Shown here in pieces: positions 51,086 through 58,906 of a stretch of 64,000 bases of DNA (positions are counted from its first letter, which is position 1; each line of letters opens with the position of its first letter). This DNA comes from Mycobacterium sp. OAS707 (GTDB lineage Bacteria; Actinomycetota; Actinomycetes; Mycobacteriales; Mycobacteriaceae): positions 1,178,001-1,242,000 of the forward strand of contig NZ_JADBDS010000003.1 in NCBI RefSeq assembly GCF_014873705.1. The letters are read 5' to 3'. A program made the position numbers and the translations under genes. The notes under the pieces were generated by a model. The model saw only the letters and a list, made by a program, of their open reading frames with translations. It made no database searches and was not told where the DNA came from.

Positions 51086-52504
51086 ATGACCACCGAATCA
51101 GTGGCGCCTGAAACCATTCAAACGCCCGCCAGCGATACCCCAGACATCCCAGGCACCGTCCGCCGGCTCAGGGAGACCTTCAAGACCGGCCGCACTCGCA
51201 GCGTCGAGTGGCGCAAGCAGCAGCTGCTGGCGCTCGAGAAGATGATGGTCGAAAACGAGGGCGCGCTGATGGAGGCCCTCGAGAAGGACCTCGGCCGCAG
51301 CCCGTTCGAGGCATGGCTGGCCGACATCGCCAGCACCGCGGGGGAGGCGAAGGACGCCGCCAAGAACGTCAAGAAGTGGATGCGCCGCCGCTACCGGCTG
51401 CTGGAGATGTCGCAGCTGCCCGGGCGCGGGTGGGTCGAATACGAGCCATACGGCACGGTGCTGGTGATCGGCGCGTGGAACTTCCCGTTCGTGTTGACGC
51501 TCGGCCCCGCCGTCGGCGCGATCGCCGCGGGGAACACCGTCTTGCTCAAGCCCTCGGAGGTGTGCCCGGCCTCGTCGGCGATGATGGCCGAACTGGTGCC
51601 CAAGTATCTGGACCCCGACGCGATCGCGGTGATCGAGGGCGACGGCGCGGTCAGCCAGGAGCTCATCGCCCAGGGCTTTGACCACATCTGCTTCACGGGT
51701 GGCACCGAGATCGGCCGAAAGGTCTACGAAGGCGCCGCCCCGCACCTGACACCGGTCACGTTGGAGCTGGGCGGAAAGAGCCCGGTGATCGTGGCCGCGG
51801 ACGCCGACATCGACGTCGCGGCCAAGCGGATCGCCTGGACGAAGCTGATCAACTCCGGGCAGATCTGCATCGCGCCGGACTACGTGATCGCCGATGCGAA
51901 GATCCGCGACGAACTCGTCGACAAGATCAAGGCCGCGGTGACGACCTTCGAGTCACAAAACCCCGGCGGCAAGCGGATCGTGAACGAGCGCCACTTCGAC
52001 CGGCTCACGGCGTCGCTGGCCGCGACCAAGGGTGACGTCGTCATCGGCGGCGGCTCGGATCCGTCGAAGATCAGCATCCAGCCCACGGTCGTCGTCGACC
52101 CCGACCCGGCCGAGCCGTTGATGACCGATGAGATCTTCGGCCCGATCCTGCCGATCATGACCGTCCAATCACTCGACGACGCAATCGGTTTCGTGAACTC
52201 GCGGCCAAAGCCGTTGGCCGCCTACCTGTTCACCAAGACCAAGAGCATCCGCGAGCGGGTGATCAAAGAGGTTCCGGCAGGCGGCATGGTGATCAACCAC
52301 CTGCTCTTCCAGTTCTCGACCAACAAGTTGCCGTTCGGCGGCGTCGGCCCTTCGGGCATGGGCGCCTACCACGGCAAGTTCGGCTTCGAGCAGTTCAGCC
52401 ACCGCAAGACCGTGATGACCAAGCCAACCCGACCCGATGTCGGCGCGTTCATCTATCCCCCGTATACAGAGAAGGCTTTCAAGCTCGCAAGACGGCTGTT
52501 CTGA
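51086..52504 (+). CDS. Aldehyde dehydrogenase (ALDH3-like, Rv0147-like)
   Basis: A 472-residue NAD(P)-dependent enzyme oxidising aldehydes to acids. Visible motifs: VIGAWNFPFVLTLGPAVGAI, the SAD/Glu region VTLELGGKSPVIVAADADID, and the catalytic Cys in NSGQICIAPDYV. The C-terminal NHLLFQFSTNKLPFGGVGPS is the ALDH3-type end. ATG 51086 follows a strong AGGAAGG site. It begins a five-gene rightward run with the SDR, oxidoreductase, HAD and DUF456 genes. Confidence 0.95.
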   Translation: MTTESVAPETIQTPASDTPDIPGTVRRLRETFKTGRTRSVEWRKQQLLALEKMMVENEGALMEALEKDLGRSPFEAWLADIASTAGEAKDAAKNVKKWMRRRYRLLEMSQLPGRGWVEYEPYGTVLVIGAWNFPFVLTLGPAVGAIAAGNTVLLKPSEVCPASSAMMAELVPKYLDPDAIAVIEGDGAVSQELIAQGFDHICFTGGTEIGRKVYEGAAPHLTPVTLELGGKSPVIVAADADIDVAAKRIAWTKLINSGQICIAPDYVIADAKIRDELVDKIKAAVTTFESQNPGGKRIVNERHFDRLTASLAATKGDVVIGGGSDPSKISIQPTVVVDPDPAEPLMTDEIFGPILPIMTVQSLDDAIGFVNSRPKPLAAYLFTKTKSIRERVIKEVPAGGMVINHLLFQFSTNKLPFGGVGPSGMGAYHGKFGFEQFSHRKTVMTKPTRPDVGAFIYPPYTEKAFKLARRLF

Positions 52505-52516
52505 GAAAGGAACCTC

Positions 52517-53380
52517 ATGCCAGGAGTGCAGGATCGCGTCATCGTCGTCACCGGGGCCGGAGGCGGACTCGGGCGCGAGTATGCGTTGACGCTCGCCAAG
52601 GAGGGCGCCAGCGTCGTCGTCAATGACCTCGGCGGTGCGCGCGACGGCACCGGCGCCGGACACAACATGGCCGACCAGGTGGTCAAGGAGATCAAGGACG
52701 CAGGCGGTCGCGCCGTCGCCAACTACGACTCCGTTGCCGAGTCCGAGGGCGCCGAGAACATCATCAAGACCGCGATCGACGAGTTCGGCAAGGTCGACGG
52801 CGTGGTTTCCAACGCGGGCATCCTGCGCGACGGCACCTTCCACAAGATGGAGTTCGCCAACTGGGACTCCGTGCTCAAGGTGCACCTGTACGGCGGCTAC
52901 AACGTGATCCGGGCGGCGTGGCCGCACTTCCGTGAGCAGAGCTACGGCCGCGTCGTCGTCGCCACCTCGACCAGCGGCCTGTTCGGCAACTTCGGTCAGG
53001 CCAACTACAGCGCAGCCAAACTGGGGCTCGTCGGCCTGATCAACACGCTGGCTCAAGAGGGCGCGAAGTACAACATCAAGACCAACGCGGTCGCGCCGAT
53101 CGCCGCCACCCGCATGACCGAAGACATCCTTCCGAAGGAAGTACTGGAGAAGCTGACGCCCGAATACGTGGCACCCGTGGTCGCGTATCTGTGCACCGAG
53201 GAGGTGCCCGAGACCGCGTCGATCTTCATCGTCGGCGGCGGCAAAGTGCAGCGGGCGGCGCTGTTCCAGACCGATGGTGTCACGTTCGACCACGTGCCAA
53301 GTGTCGACGAGGTCTCCGGCAAGTGGGGCGAGATCACCGACCTGTCTGCGGCCCAACCAGCCGCATTCAGCCTGCGCTGA
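52517..53380 (+). CDS. Short-chain dehydrogenase/reductase (Rv0148-like)
   Basis: A 287-residue SDR. NAD-binding VVTGAGGGLGREYALTLAKE, NNAG-equivalent SNAGILRDGTFHKM, catalytic Ser in TSTSGLFGNFGQ and Tyr-Lys in NYSAAKLG. The C-terminal part is longer than in basic SDRs, like the dehydrogenase half of peroxisomal MFE-2 hydroxyacyl-CoA dehydrogenases. Start ATG 52517 has an AAAGGA site. It lies 12 bases after the aldehyde dehydrogenase. Confidence 0.94.
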   Translation: MPGVQDRVIVVTGAGGGLGREYALTLAKEGASVVVNDLGGARDGTGAGHNMADQVVKEIKDAGGRAVANYDSVAESEGAENIIKTAIDEFGKVDGVVSNAGILRDGTFHKMEFANWDSVLKVHLYGGYNVIRAAWPHFREQSYGRVVVATSTSGLFGNFGQANYSAAKLGLVGLINTLAQEGAKYNIKTNAVAPIAATRMTEDILPKEVLEKLTPEYVAPVVAYLCTEEVPETASIFIVGGGKVQRAALFQTDGVTFDHVPSVDEVSGKWGEITDLSAAQPAAFSLR

Positions 53381-53390
53381 CCGGTTCCGG

Positions 53391-54353
53391 ATGAAAGCGC
53401 TTGTCGCGCAGGAACTTTCCGGACCAGCCGGACTGAAGTACACCGACGTCGATGACGTGAAGGGCGACGATGTCGTTGTCATCGACGTCGGTGCGGCGGG
53501 CGTGAGCTTCCCCGACCTGCTGCTGCTGCGCGGCGAGTATCAGCTTCGTCTGGAGCCGCCGTTCATTCCCGGCATGGAGGTCGCCGGGGTGGTGCGCTCC
53601 GCGCCGTATGAGTCCGAGTTCAAACCGGGCCAACGCGTCACGGCGCTGTCAATGCTGGGCGGCTGGGCAGAACAGGTGGCCGTGGCGGCCGAGAACCTGA
53701 AGCCGACGCCGGACGGCATCGACGACGCCGAAGCCGTTGCGCTGCTTGGCAACTACCAGACGATGTATTTCGCGCTTGCCAAACGCGGCGCGCTGCGCCA
53801 GGGCGAGACGGTGCTGGTGCTCGGCTCGGGCGGCGGCATCGGCACCGCGTCCGTACAGATCGCCAAGGCACTCGGCGCGCGGGTCATCGCGATGGTGCAC
53901 CGGCCCGAGGCGATGGACTTCGTGAAGTCGCTCGGCGCCGACGTCGTGCTGCCGCTGACTGAGGGGTGGCTGGCTGCGGTGAAGGACGCAACCGACGGCC
54001 GTGGGGTCGATCTGGTGGTCGATCCCGTCGGCGGCGACGCGTTCGACGACGCGATCCGGGCGCTGGACACCGAGGGTCGGTTGTTGGTGATCGGCTTTGC
54101 CGCAGGCGGCATTCCGACGGTCAAGGTCAACCGGCTGCTGTTGCGCAACATCAGCGTGATCGGCGTCGGCTACGGCGAATTCGTCAACCGCAAGCCTGGC
54201 GCGCAGTCGTTGTTCGAGTACGGCGTCAACGAACTGGTCAAGGCGGGGCTGCGGCCGCCACCACCGATCAGGTATCCACTGGCCGAAGGCAGCGCCGCGT
54301 TACAGAGCCTGGCCGACGGCGGGGTGCTCGGCAAGGTCGTGCTGGAGCCGTGA
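53391..54353 (+). CDS. NADPH:quinone oxidoreductase, MDR family (Rv0149-like)
   Basis: A 320-residue zinc-free medium-chain dehydrogenase. GroES-like start MKALVAQELSGPAGLKYTDV and NADPH-binding VLGSGGGIGTASVQIAKALG. The gene starts ten bases after the SDR stop; ATG 53391 is chosen because an earlier frame start reads through the SDR. It is coupled to the HAD gene by TGATG. Confidence 0.94.
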   Translation: MKALVAQELSGPAGLKYTDVDDVKGDDVVVIDVGAAGVSFPDLLLLRGEYQLRLEPPFIPGMEVAGVVRSAPYESEFKPGQRVTALSMLGGWAEQVAVAAENLKPTPDGIDDAEAVALLGNYQTMYFALAKRGALRQGETVLVLGSGGGIGTASVQIAKALGARVIAMVHRPEAMDFVKSLGADVVLPLTEGWLAAVKDATDGRGVDLVVDPVGGDAFDDAIRALDTEGRLLVIGFAAGGIPTVKVNRLLLRNISVIGVGYGEFVNRKPGAQSLFEYGVNELVKAGLRPPPPIRYPLAEGSAALQSLADGGVLGKVVLEP

Positions 54354-55048
54354 TGAGTGTGCGCGCGCTGGCGTTCGACGTCTTCGGGACGGTCGTCGAC
54401 TGGCGGTCGAGCATCATCGGTGAGCTCGAACAGTTCGGCCAACGCCATGGGCTGCACCAGGATTGGGCGACCTTCGCCGACAACTGGCGCGCCGGATATG
54501 CGCCCGCGATGGATCGCGTTCGCCGCGGCGAACTGCCGTGGACGCGTATCGACGACCTGCACCGGATGATCCTCGTCGAACTGCTGGGTGAGGTGTCGGT
54601 GAGCGACGACGACATCGACGAGCTCAATCGCGCCTGGCACCGTCTGGACCCGTGGCCGGACAGCGTTGGTGGGCTGACGCGGTTGAAGGAGAAGTTCGTC
54701 ATCACAACGCTTTCCAACGGCAACATGTCGCTGCTGACCAACATGGCCAAGCGCGCCGGCCTGCCATGGGACTGCGTGATCTCCGCCGAACTGTTCCACC
54801 ACTACAAGCCCGATCCGCAGGCGTACCTCGGCTGCGCTGATCTCCTCGGCGTGCAGCCGGATGAGCTGATGCTCGTCGCCGCGCATCCCAGCGACCTGAA
54901 AGCGGCCCACGCCAGTGGACTCAAGACCGCGTACGTCGACCGGCCCCTCGAACACGGCCCCGGGCGCGCGCCGCACAGTGTCAAAGACGACGAGTTCGAT
55001 TACGTCGCAAACGATTTCCTGGACCTCGCCGCACAGCTAGGCGCATGA
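54353..55048 (+). CDS. HAD-family hydrolase (haloacid dehalogenase type II)
   Basis: A 231-residue HAD protein. Motif I nucleophile D9 (AFDVFGTVVDW), motif II TTLSNGNMSLL, motif III Lys in YKPDPQAYLG, and motif IV VAAHPSDLKAAHASGLKTAY. The family includes L-2-haloacid dehalogenases and phosphatases. The start overlaps the quinone oxidoreductase stop as TGATG; the 3' end overlaps the DUF456 start by ATGA. Confidence 0.93.
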   Translation: MSVRALAFDVFGTVVDWRSSIIGELEQFGQRHGLHQDWATFADNWRAGYAPAMDRVRRGELPWTRIDDLHRMILVELLGEVSVSDDDIDELNRAWHRLDPWPDSVGGLTRLKEKFVITTLSNGNMSLLTNMAKRAGLPWDCVISAELFHHYKPDPQAYLGCADLLGVQPDELMLVAAHPSDLKAAHASGLKTAYVDRPLEHGPGRAPHSVKDDEFDYVANDFLDLAAQLGA

Positions 55049-55530
55049 GCACCGGCGGCATCCTGCTCGTCGCGCTCGTCATCTTCGTCGGGTTGGTCGG
55101 CATCGTCGTGCCGCTGTTGCCGGGAACACTGCTGGTGTTCGCGGCGATCGCGGTATGGGCGGTCGCCGAGCACAACGTGACCTCATGGGCGACGCTCGGG
55201 GTGGTAACCGCTCTGCTGGCGGTCTCGACATTGATCAAGTACCTGTGGCCGGCGCGACGCATGCGGGCCGCCGACGTCAGCACGTGGAGCTTGGTGGCAG
55301 GCGCTGTGCTAGGCATCGTCGGGTTCTTCGTGATTCCCGTGCTGGGCTTGCTGATCGGTTTCGTGCTGGGAATCTATCTGGCCGAACTGGCGAAGCGACA
55401 CGACCAGCGCGTGGCATGGACATCGACGAAGCACGCGCTGAAGGGCGTCGCGCTTTCGGTCGGCATCGAGTTGTGCGGTGCGCTGCTCGCTACTGCTGTC
55501 TGGGCGGCGGGCGTCTATCTGACTCACTAG
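55045..55530 (+). CDS. DUF456 membrane protein
   Basis: A 161-residue protein with four or five membrane helices: LLVALVIFVGLVGIVVPLLP at the start, then a second pair around VVTALLAVSTLIKYLWPARR and LGIVGFFVIPVLGLLIGFVL, and a final ALSVGIELCGALLATAVWAA. DUF456 proteins are small membrane proteins of unknown role. It starts by ATGA overlap with the HAD gene. Its 3' end overlaps the convergent ferredoxin gene by 41 bases. Confidence 0.92.
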   Translation: MSTGGILLVALVIFVGLVGIVVPLLPGTLLVFAAIAVWAVAEHNVTSWATLGVVTALLAVSTLIKYLWPARRMRAADVSTWSLVAGAVLGIVGFFVIPVLGLLIGFVLGIYLAELAKRHDQRVAWTSTKHALKGVALSVGIELCGALLATAVWAAGVYLTH

Positions 55531-55681
55531 CGGCGATGATCGCGCGAACGGTGCGCCGGCAGCGGCCGCATTCCGATCCTGCGCCGCACGCCTGCGCGAC
55601 CTCTTTGGACGTCGTCGCGCCCGAGGCCACCGCCCGGCTGATGGTGTCGCTGGTGACACCGAGGCACAGGCAGACGTACAT
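55490..55681 (-). CDS. Bfd-like (2Fe-2S) protein, 63 aa
   Basis: A 63-residue protein of the bacterioferritin-associated ferredoxin type: MYVCLCLGVTSDTISRAV with C4 and C6, and ACGAGSECGRCRRTVRAII with C38 and C41 as the second cluster pair. Bfd reduces ferric iron stored in bacterioferritin. The start ATG 55681 shares a base with the stop of the upstream gene (TGATG), so they are coupled. The 3' end runs into DUF456 antisense. Confidence 0.9.
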   Translation of the reverse strand: MYVCLCLGVTSDTISRAVASGATTSKEVAQACGAGSECGRCRRTVRAIIAASESDRRPPPRQQ

Positions 55682-56304
55682 CAGCGCTCGATACGCATCA
55701 TGTGCGCCAACCTGCCGACGAACAACGGCGGATAGGCGCCAACCCCGGCATCGGAAAACCATTCGGCGGCTACGTCGGGACGGCGCAGCCAACGCTCTGC
55801 CGTGCCCGCATCGGACAGCTCGTGCAGGAACATGATCTCGTTGGGATCGTCGAAGGCCTCGAAGATCCGCACGCGCCGAATCCCGGCCTCCAGGAACATG
55901 TCCCGGGTCTGGCGGACCTGGCCGCGAAAGACAGCCGGATCGTCCACACAGATGATCCCCGCGACCACGACGCCCGGCGCATTGGCTTCGGCCACGAAGT
56001 CGAACCGCTCGATCAGCTCGCCTGCGAACACCGCGGGCAGATCCTCGACACCGACGGCGTCGAACCATTCGAAGAAGGCGCGTGATCGCAACAGTTCGAC
56101 GACGGGTTCCCGGGTCTGCAGCGCGATCGTCACCAGCACCCGCTCGGGGTCGGTGGTGGAGGTGAAGACGAACACGTGGTGCGCCCCGAGCGCGGCAAGG
56201 CCGTCGCGGCGCCGCTGCAGCAGCGGCCACACCCGACTGGGGTCGGGCACGCGGTAGTCGGTGGTCAATACCAGCGAATGCGTTTCCGGAATCATCGTCG
56301 GCAC
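55681..56304 (-). CDS. Conserved hypothetical protein coupled to Bfd, 207 aa
   Basis: I do not recognise the family. The 207 residues start MPTMIPETHSLVLTTDYRVP and consist of two similar alpha/beta halves, each with a Phe/Glu-rich strand pair: VFVFTSTTDPERVLVTIALQ then VEDLPAVFAGELIERFDFVA, and IFEAFDDPNEIMFLHELS. This resembles a dimeric ferredoxin-like (ABM or stress-responsive) fold, which is inference. It is joined to bfd by a TGATG overlap, suggesting shared iron or oxidant metabolism. MIPETH at 56295 is an alternative start. Confidence 0.6.
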   Translation of the reverse strand: MPTMIPETHSLVLTTDYRVPDPSRVWPLLQRRRDGLAALGAHHVFVFTSTTDPERVLVTIALQTREPVVELLRSRAFFEWFDAVGVEDLPAVFAGELIERFDFVAEANAPGVVVAGIICVDDPAVFRGQVRQTRDMFLEAGIRRVRIFEAFDDPNEIMFLHELSDAGTAERWLRRPDVAAEWFSDAGVGAYPPLFVGRLAHMMRIER

Positions 56305-56349
56305 CGACGCTACCGGCCACTGTCGCTGCCTACGCGGGCAATTCGGGAA

Positions 56350-57147
56350 CTATCCCAACAGCGCCGTGCGCACCCGCGCGAGATCGGCGGCAGGAACGCC
56401 CGCCGCTTCGAGGTAACCCCGCAGCGATCCGTAGTTCTCTTCGATCGACCGGCGCGAGGCGTCCAGGTATTCCTCCTGCACGCCGAGCACCGCGTCGGTC
56501 AGCCGCGCCTCGGCGAACGTCACCTCTTCCGCCGTATCGGTTCGCTCGCGGATCGAAGCCAGGATCTGCTCCCGCAGCCGCGGCACCGCGTCGTTGCTGC
56601 GCAGGAAATCGGCCACGATGACGTCGCGATCGACGCCGACGGCGCCGAGCACCGTCGCCACGGTGAAACCGGTTCTGTCCTTGCCTGCGAAGCAGTGCGC
56701 GATCACCGGTCGCTCGTTGGCTAGCAGCGAAATGACTTGCCGCACAGCGCGTTGCGCGCCGCCCAGGGTGGGGAAGCGCAGGTATTCCTCGGTCATGAAT
56801 CGGCGGGCCGCGGCGTCGATGTCCTCGTCGTCTGGCTTCTCGCCCATCATCTTCTGGAAGGCGGTCTCGTGCGGTGCCTCGCCGTCGACGGCCGACACCT
56901 CGTGGAAGTGCAACAGGTGCACCTCGACGCCAGGCGGCACCAGTCCCGGTCCGTGGCGGTCGATCTCGCGAGCCGAGCGCAGGTCGGCGACATCGGTGAT
57001 GCCCAACTGGCGAAACGCCTCACGGCCCGAGTCGTCGAGGTGGCTCAGCTCGCTGGACCGGAAGAACCGGCCCGGCCGCACGCCCGTTTCCTCCGCCACA
57101 TCACGAAAGTTCCACGCTCCCGACAGTTCCCCGATGCCGACCGCCAC
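56350..57147 (-). CDS. ptpB: Protein tyrosine phosphatase PtpB
   Basis: A 265-residue phosphatase (Rv0153c in M. tuberculosis) that dephosphorylates phosphotyrosine and phosphoinositide and acts as a secreted effector in pathogens. The P-loop is HCFAGKDRTGF with nucleophile C152 and R158. The start region LSGAWNFRDVAEETG and IVADFLRSNDAVPRLREQIL match the family. GTG 57147 overlaps the fadE2 stop by one base (TAGTG), a tight operon. Some residues in the lid (about 83-115) differ in length from M. tuberculosis. Confidence 0.93.
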   Translation of the reverse strand: MAVGIGELSGAWNFRDVAEETGVRPGRFFRSSELSHLDDSGREAFRQLGITDVADLRSAREIDRHGPGLVPPGVEVHLLHFHEVSAVDGEAPHETAFQKMMGEKPDDEDIDAAARRFMTEEYLRFPTLGGAQRAVRQVISLLANERPVIAHCFAGKDRTGFTVATVLGAVGVDRDVIVADFLRSNDAVPRLREQILASIRERTDTAEEVTFAEARLTDAVLGVQEEYLDASRRSIEENYGSLRGYLEAAGVPAADLARVRTALLG

Positions 57148-58379
57148 TAGCCCGTCACCGCCGCCGCAAACGCCGACTTCTCGCGGCCGAGTTCGTTGCG
57201 GGCGATGGTCCGCATGTGCACCTCGTCGGGCCCGTCGAACAGCCGCATCGCGCGGTGCCACCCGTAGAGCCGGGCCAGCACGGTGTCGTCGCTGATACCT
57301 GCCGCGCCGTGCACCTGGATCGCCCGGTCGATCACGTTGCACGCCATCTGCGGCGCGACCGCCTTGATCATCGCGACGTGCTGCTGGGCGTCCTTGCTCC
57401 TGTTGCCGTGTTGATCGATGGTCCACGCCGCCTTGTGACAGAGCAACCTGGCCTGGTCGATCTCGTTGCGCGACAACGCAACCTGCTGCTGCACCACGCC
57501 TTGGTCGGCCAACGGCTTACCGAACGCGATGCGGGTGTTGACCCGGTCGATCATCAGCGCCATGGCCCGCTCGGCGACGCCGATGGCGCGCATGCAGTGG
57601 TGGATGCGGCCCGGTCCGAGTCGGGCCTGGGCGATCGCGAACCCGCCGCCTTCCTCACCGAGCAGATTAGCGACCGGCACCCGCACGTTGTCGAAGCTGA
57701 TCTCGCAGTGCCCGTGCTGGTCCTGCCAGCCGAACACCGGGAGCGACCGCTCGATCGAGACACCCGGGGTGTCGACCGGCACCAGGATCATCGACTGCTG
57801 CTGATGGCTGGCGGCATCCGGATTGGTGCGGCCCATCACGATCAGGATCCGACACCGCGGGTCGGCGGCGCCCGAGATCCACCACTTGCGGCCGTTGATG
57901 ACGTAGTCGTCACCGTCGCGCAGCATCGTGGTCTGGATGTTGCGGGCGTCGGAGGACGCCACCGCGGGCTCGGTCATCGCGAACGCGCTGCGGATCTCGC
58001 CGTTCAGCAGCGGCTCGAGCCACTGCTTGCGCTGCTCGTCGGTGGCGAACAGATGCAGCGTCTCCATGTTGCCGGTATCGGGTGCCGCGCAGTTGGTGGC
58101 CTCGGGTGCGAGCTCCATGCTCCAGCCCGTCAGCTCGGCCAGCGGCGCGTACTCGAGGTTCGTCAGCCCCGACTCCGACGGCAGGAACAGGTTCCACAGG
58201 CCGGCTTCCTTGGCCAGCTTCTTGAGCTCCTCGACCACGGGTGGCACGGTGTGATCCTTCGGGCCCTTTTCCTCGCGGTACGCGTCGTAGGAGGCCTCGG
58301 CCGGGAAAACGTGCTCGACCATGAAATCGGCTAGCCGGTCGTAGTAGTCCTGACCCTTGGCCGACATCGCGAAGTCCAT
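57147..58379 (-). CDS. fadE2: Acyl-CoA dehydrogenase FadE2
   Basis: A 410-residue FAD enzyme that introduces a double bond in acyl-CoA (Rv0154c type). FAD and substrate motifs: AFAMTEPAVASSDARNIQTT, GRKWWISGAADPRCRILIV and the C-terminal VHGAAGISDDTVLARLYGWH and RLFDGPDEVHMR. Start ATG 58379 is chosen over one six codons upstream on the basis of family start. It is joined to ptpB by one base. It is divergent from the NTF2-like gene at 58445. Confidence 0.94.
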   Translation of the reverse strand: MDFAMSAKGQDYYDRLADFMVEHVFPAEASYDAYREEKGPKDHTVPPVVEELKKLAKEAGLWNLFLPSESGLTNLEYAPLAELTGWSMELAPEATNCAAPDTGNMETLHLFATDEQRKQWLEPLLNGEIRSAFAMTEPAVASSDARNIQTTMLRDGDDYVINGRKWWISGAADPRCRILIVMGRTNPDAASHQQQSMILVPVDTPGVSIERSLPVFGWQDQHGHCEISFDNVRVPVANLLGEEGGGFAIAQARLGPGRIHHCMRAIGVAERAMALMIDRVNTRIAFGKPLADQGVVQQQVALSRNEIDQARLLCHKAAWTIDQHGNRSKDAQQHVAMIKAVAPQMACNVIDRAIQVHGAAGISDDTVLARLYGWHRAMRLFDGPDEVHMRTIARNELGREKSAFAAAVTG

Positions 58380-58444
58380 GCGGCCACGATATGACACCTG
58401 TCGATTGGGGAATCATTGGCAGTGCGTCGGGCGTAAAACATGAC

Positions 58445-58906
58445 ATGACCGAGAGCCGACCGCCGTTCCCCCCGTTCACCCTCGAGACCGCACGGCAGAA
58501 GGTGCAGGCCGCCGAAGACGCATGGAACACCCGCGACCCCGAGAAAGTCAGCCTGGCCTACACCGTCGACTCCCAGTGGCGAAACCGCGACCAGCACGTG
58601 GTCGGACGCGAGCAGATCGTGGCGTTTCTGACCCGCAAATGGGAACGCGAGCTCGATTACGTACTGCGCAAGAGCCTGTGGGGTTTTCGGGAGAACCGGA
58701 TGGCGGTGCGCTTCCAGTACGAAAGCCGCGACGCCAGCGGCCAGTGGTATCGCAGCTACGGCAACGAGCTGTGGGAGTTCACGCCGGAGGGTCTGATGGC
58801 GCGCCGCGAGGCCAGCATCAACGACGTGAAGATCGACGAGTCGGAGCGACGCTACTTCGGCCCGCGGCCGGAGTCGGAGTACGGCCTGGACATCCCGCTC
58901 TGGTGA
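58445..58906 (+). CDS. DUF1348 (NTF2-like) protein
   Basis: A 153-residue protein of the SnoaL/NTF2-like fold: TLETARQKVQAAEDAWNTRD, YTVDSQWRNRDQHVVGREQI, RKWERELDYVLRKSLWGFRE and SYGNELWEFTPEG. DUF1348 proteins are small soluble cone-shaped barrels of unknown function. ATG 58445 is the family start. Its 3' end overlaps the convergent transporter gene by 55 bases. Confidence 0.9.
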   Translation: MTESRPPFPPFTLETARQKVQAAEDAWNTRDPEKVSLAYTVDSQWRNRDQHVVGREQIVAFLTRKWERELDYVLRKSLWGFRENRMAVRFQYESRDASGQWYRSYGNELWEFTPEGLMARREASINDVKIDESERRYFGPRPESEYGLDIPLW

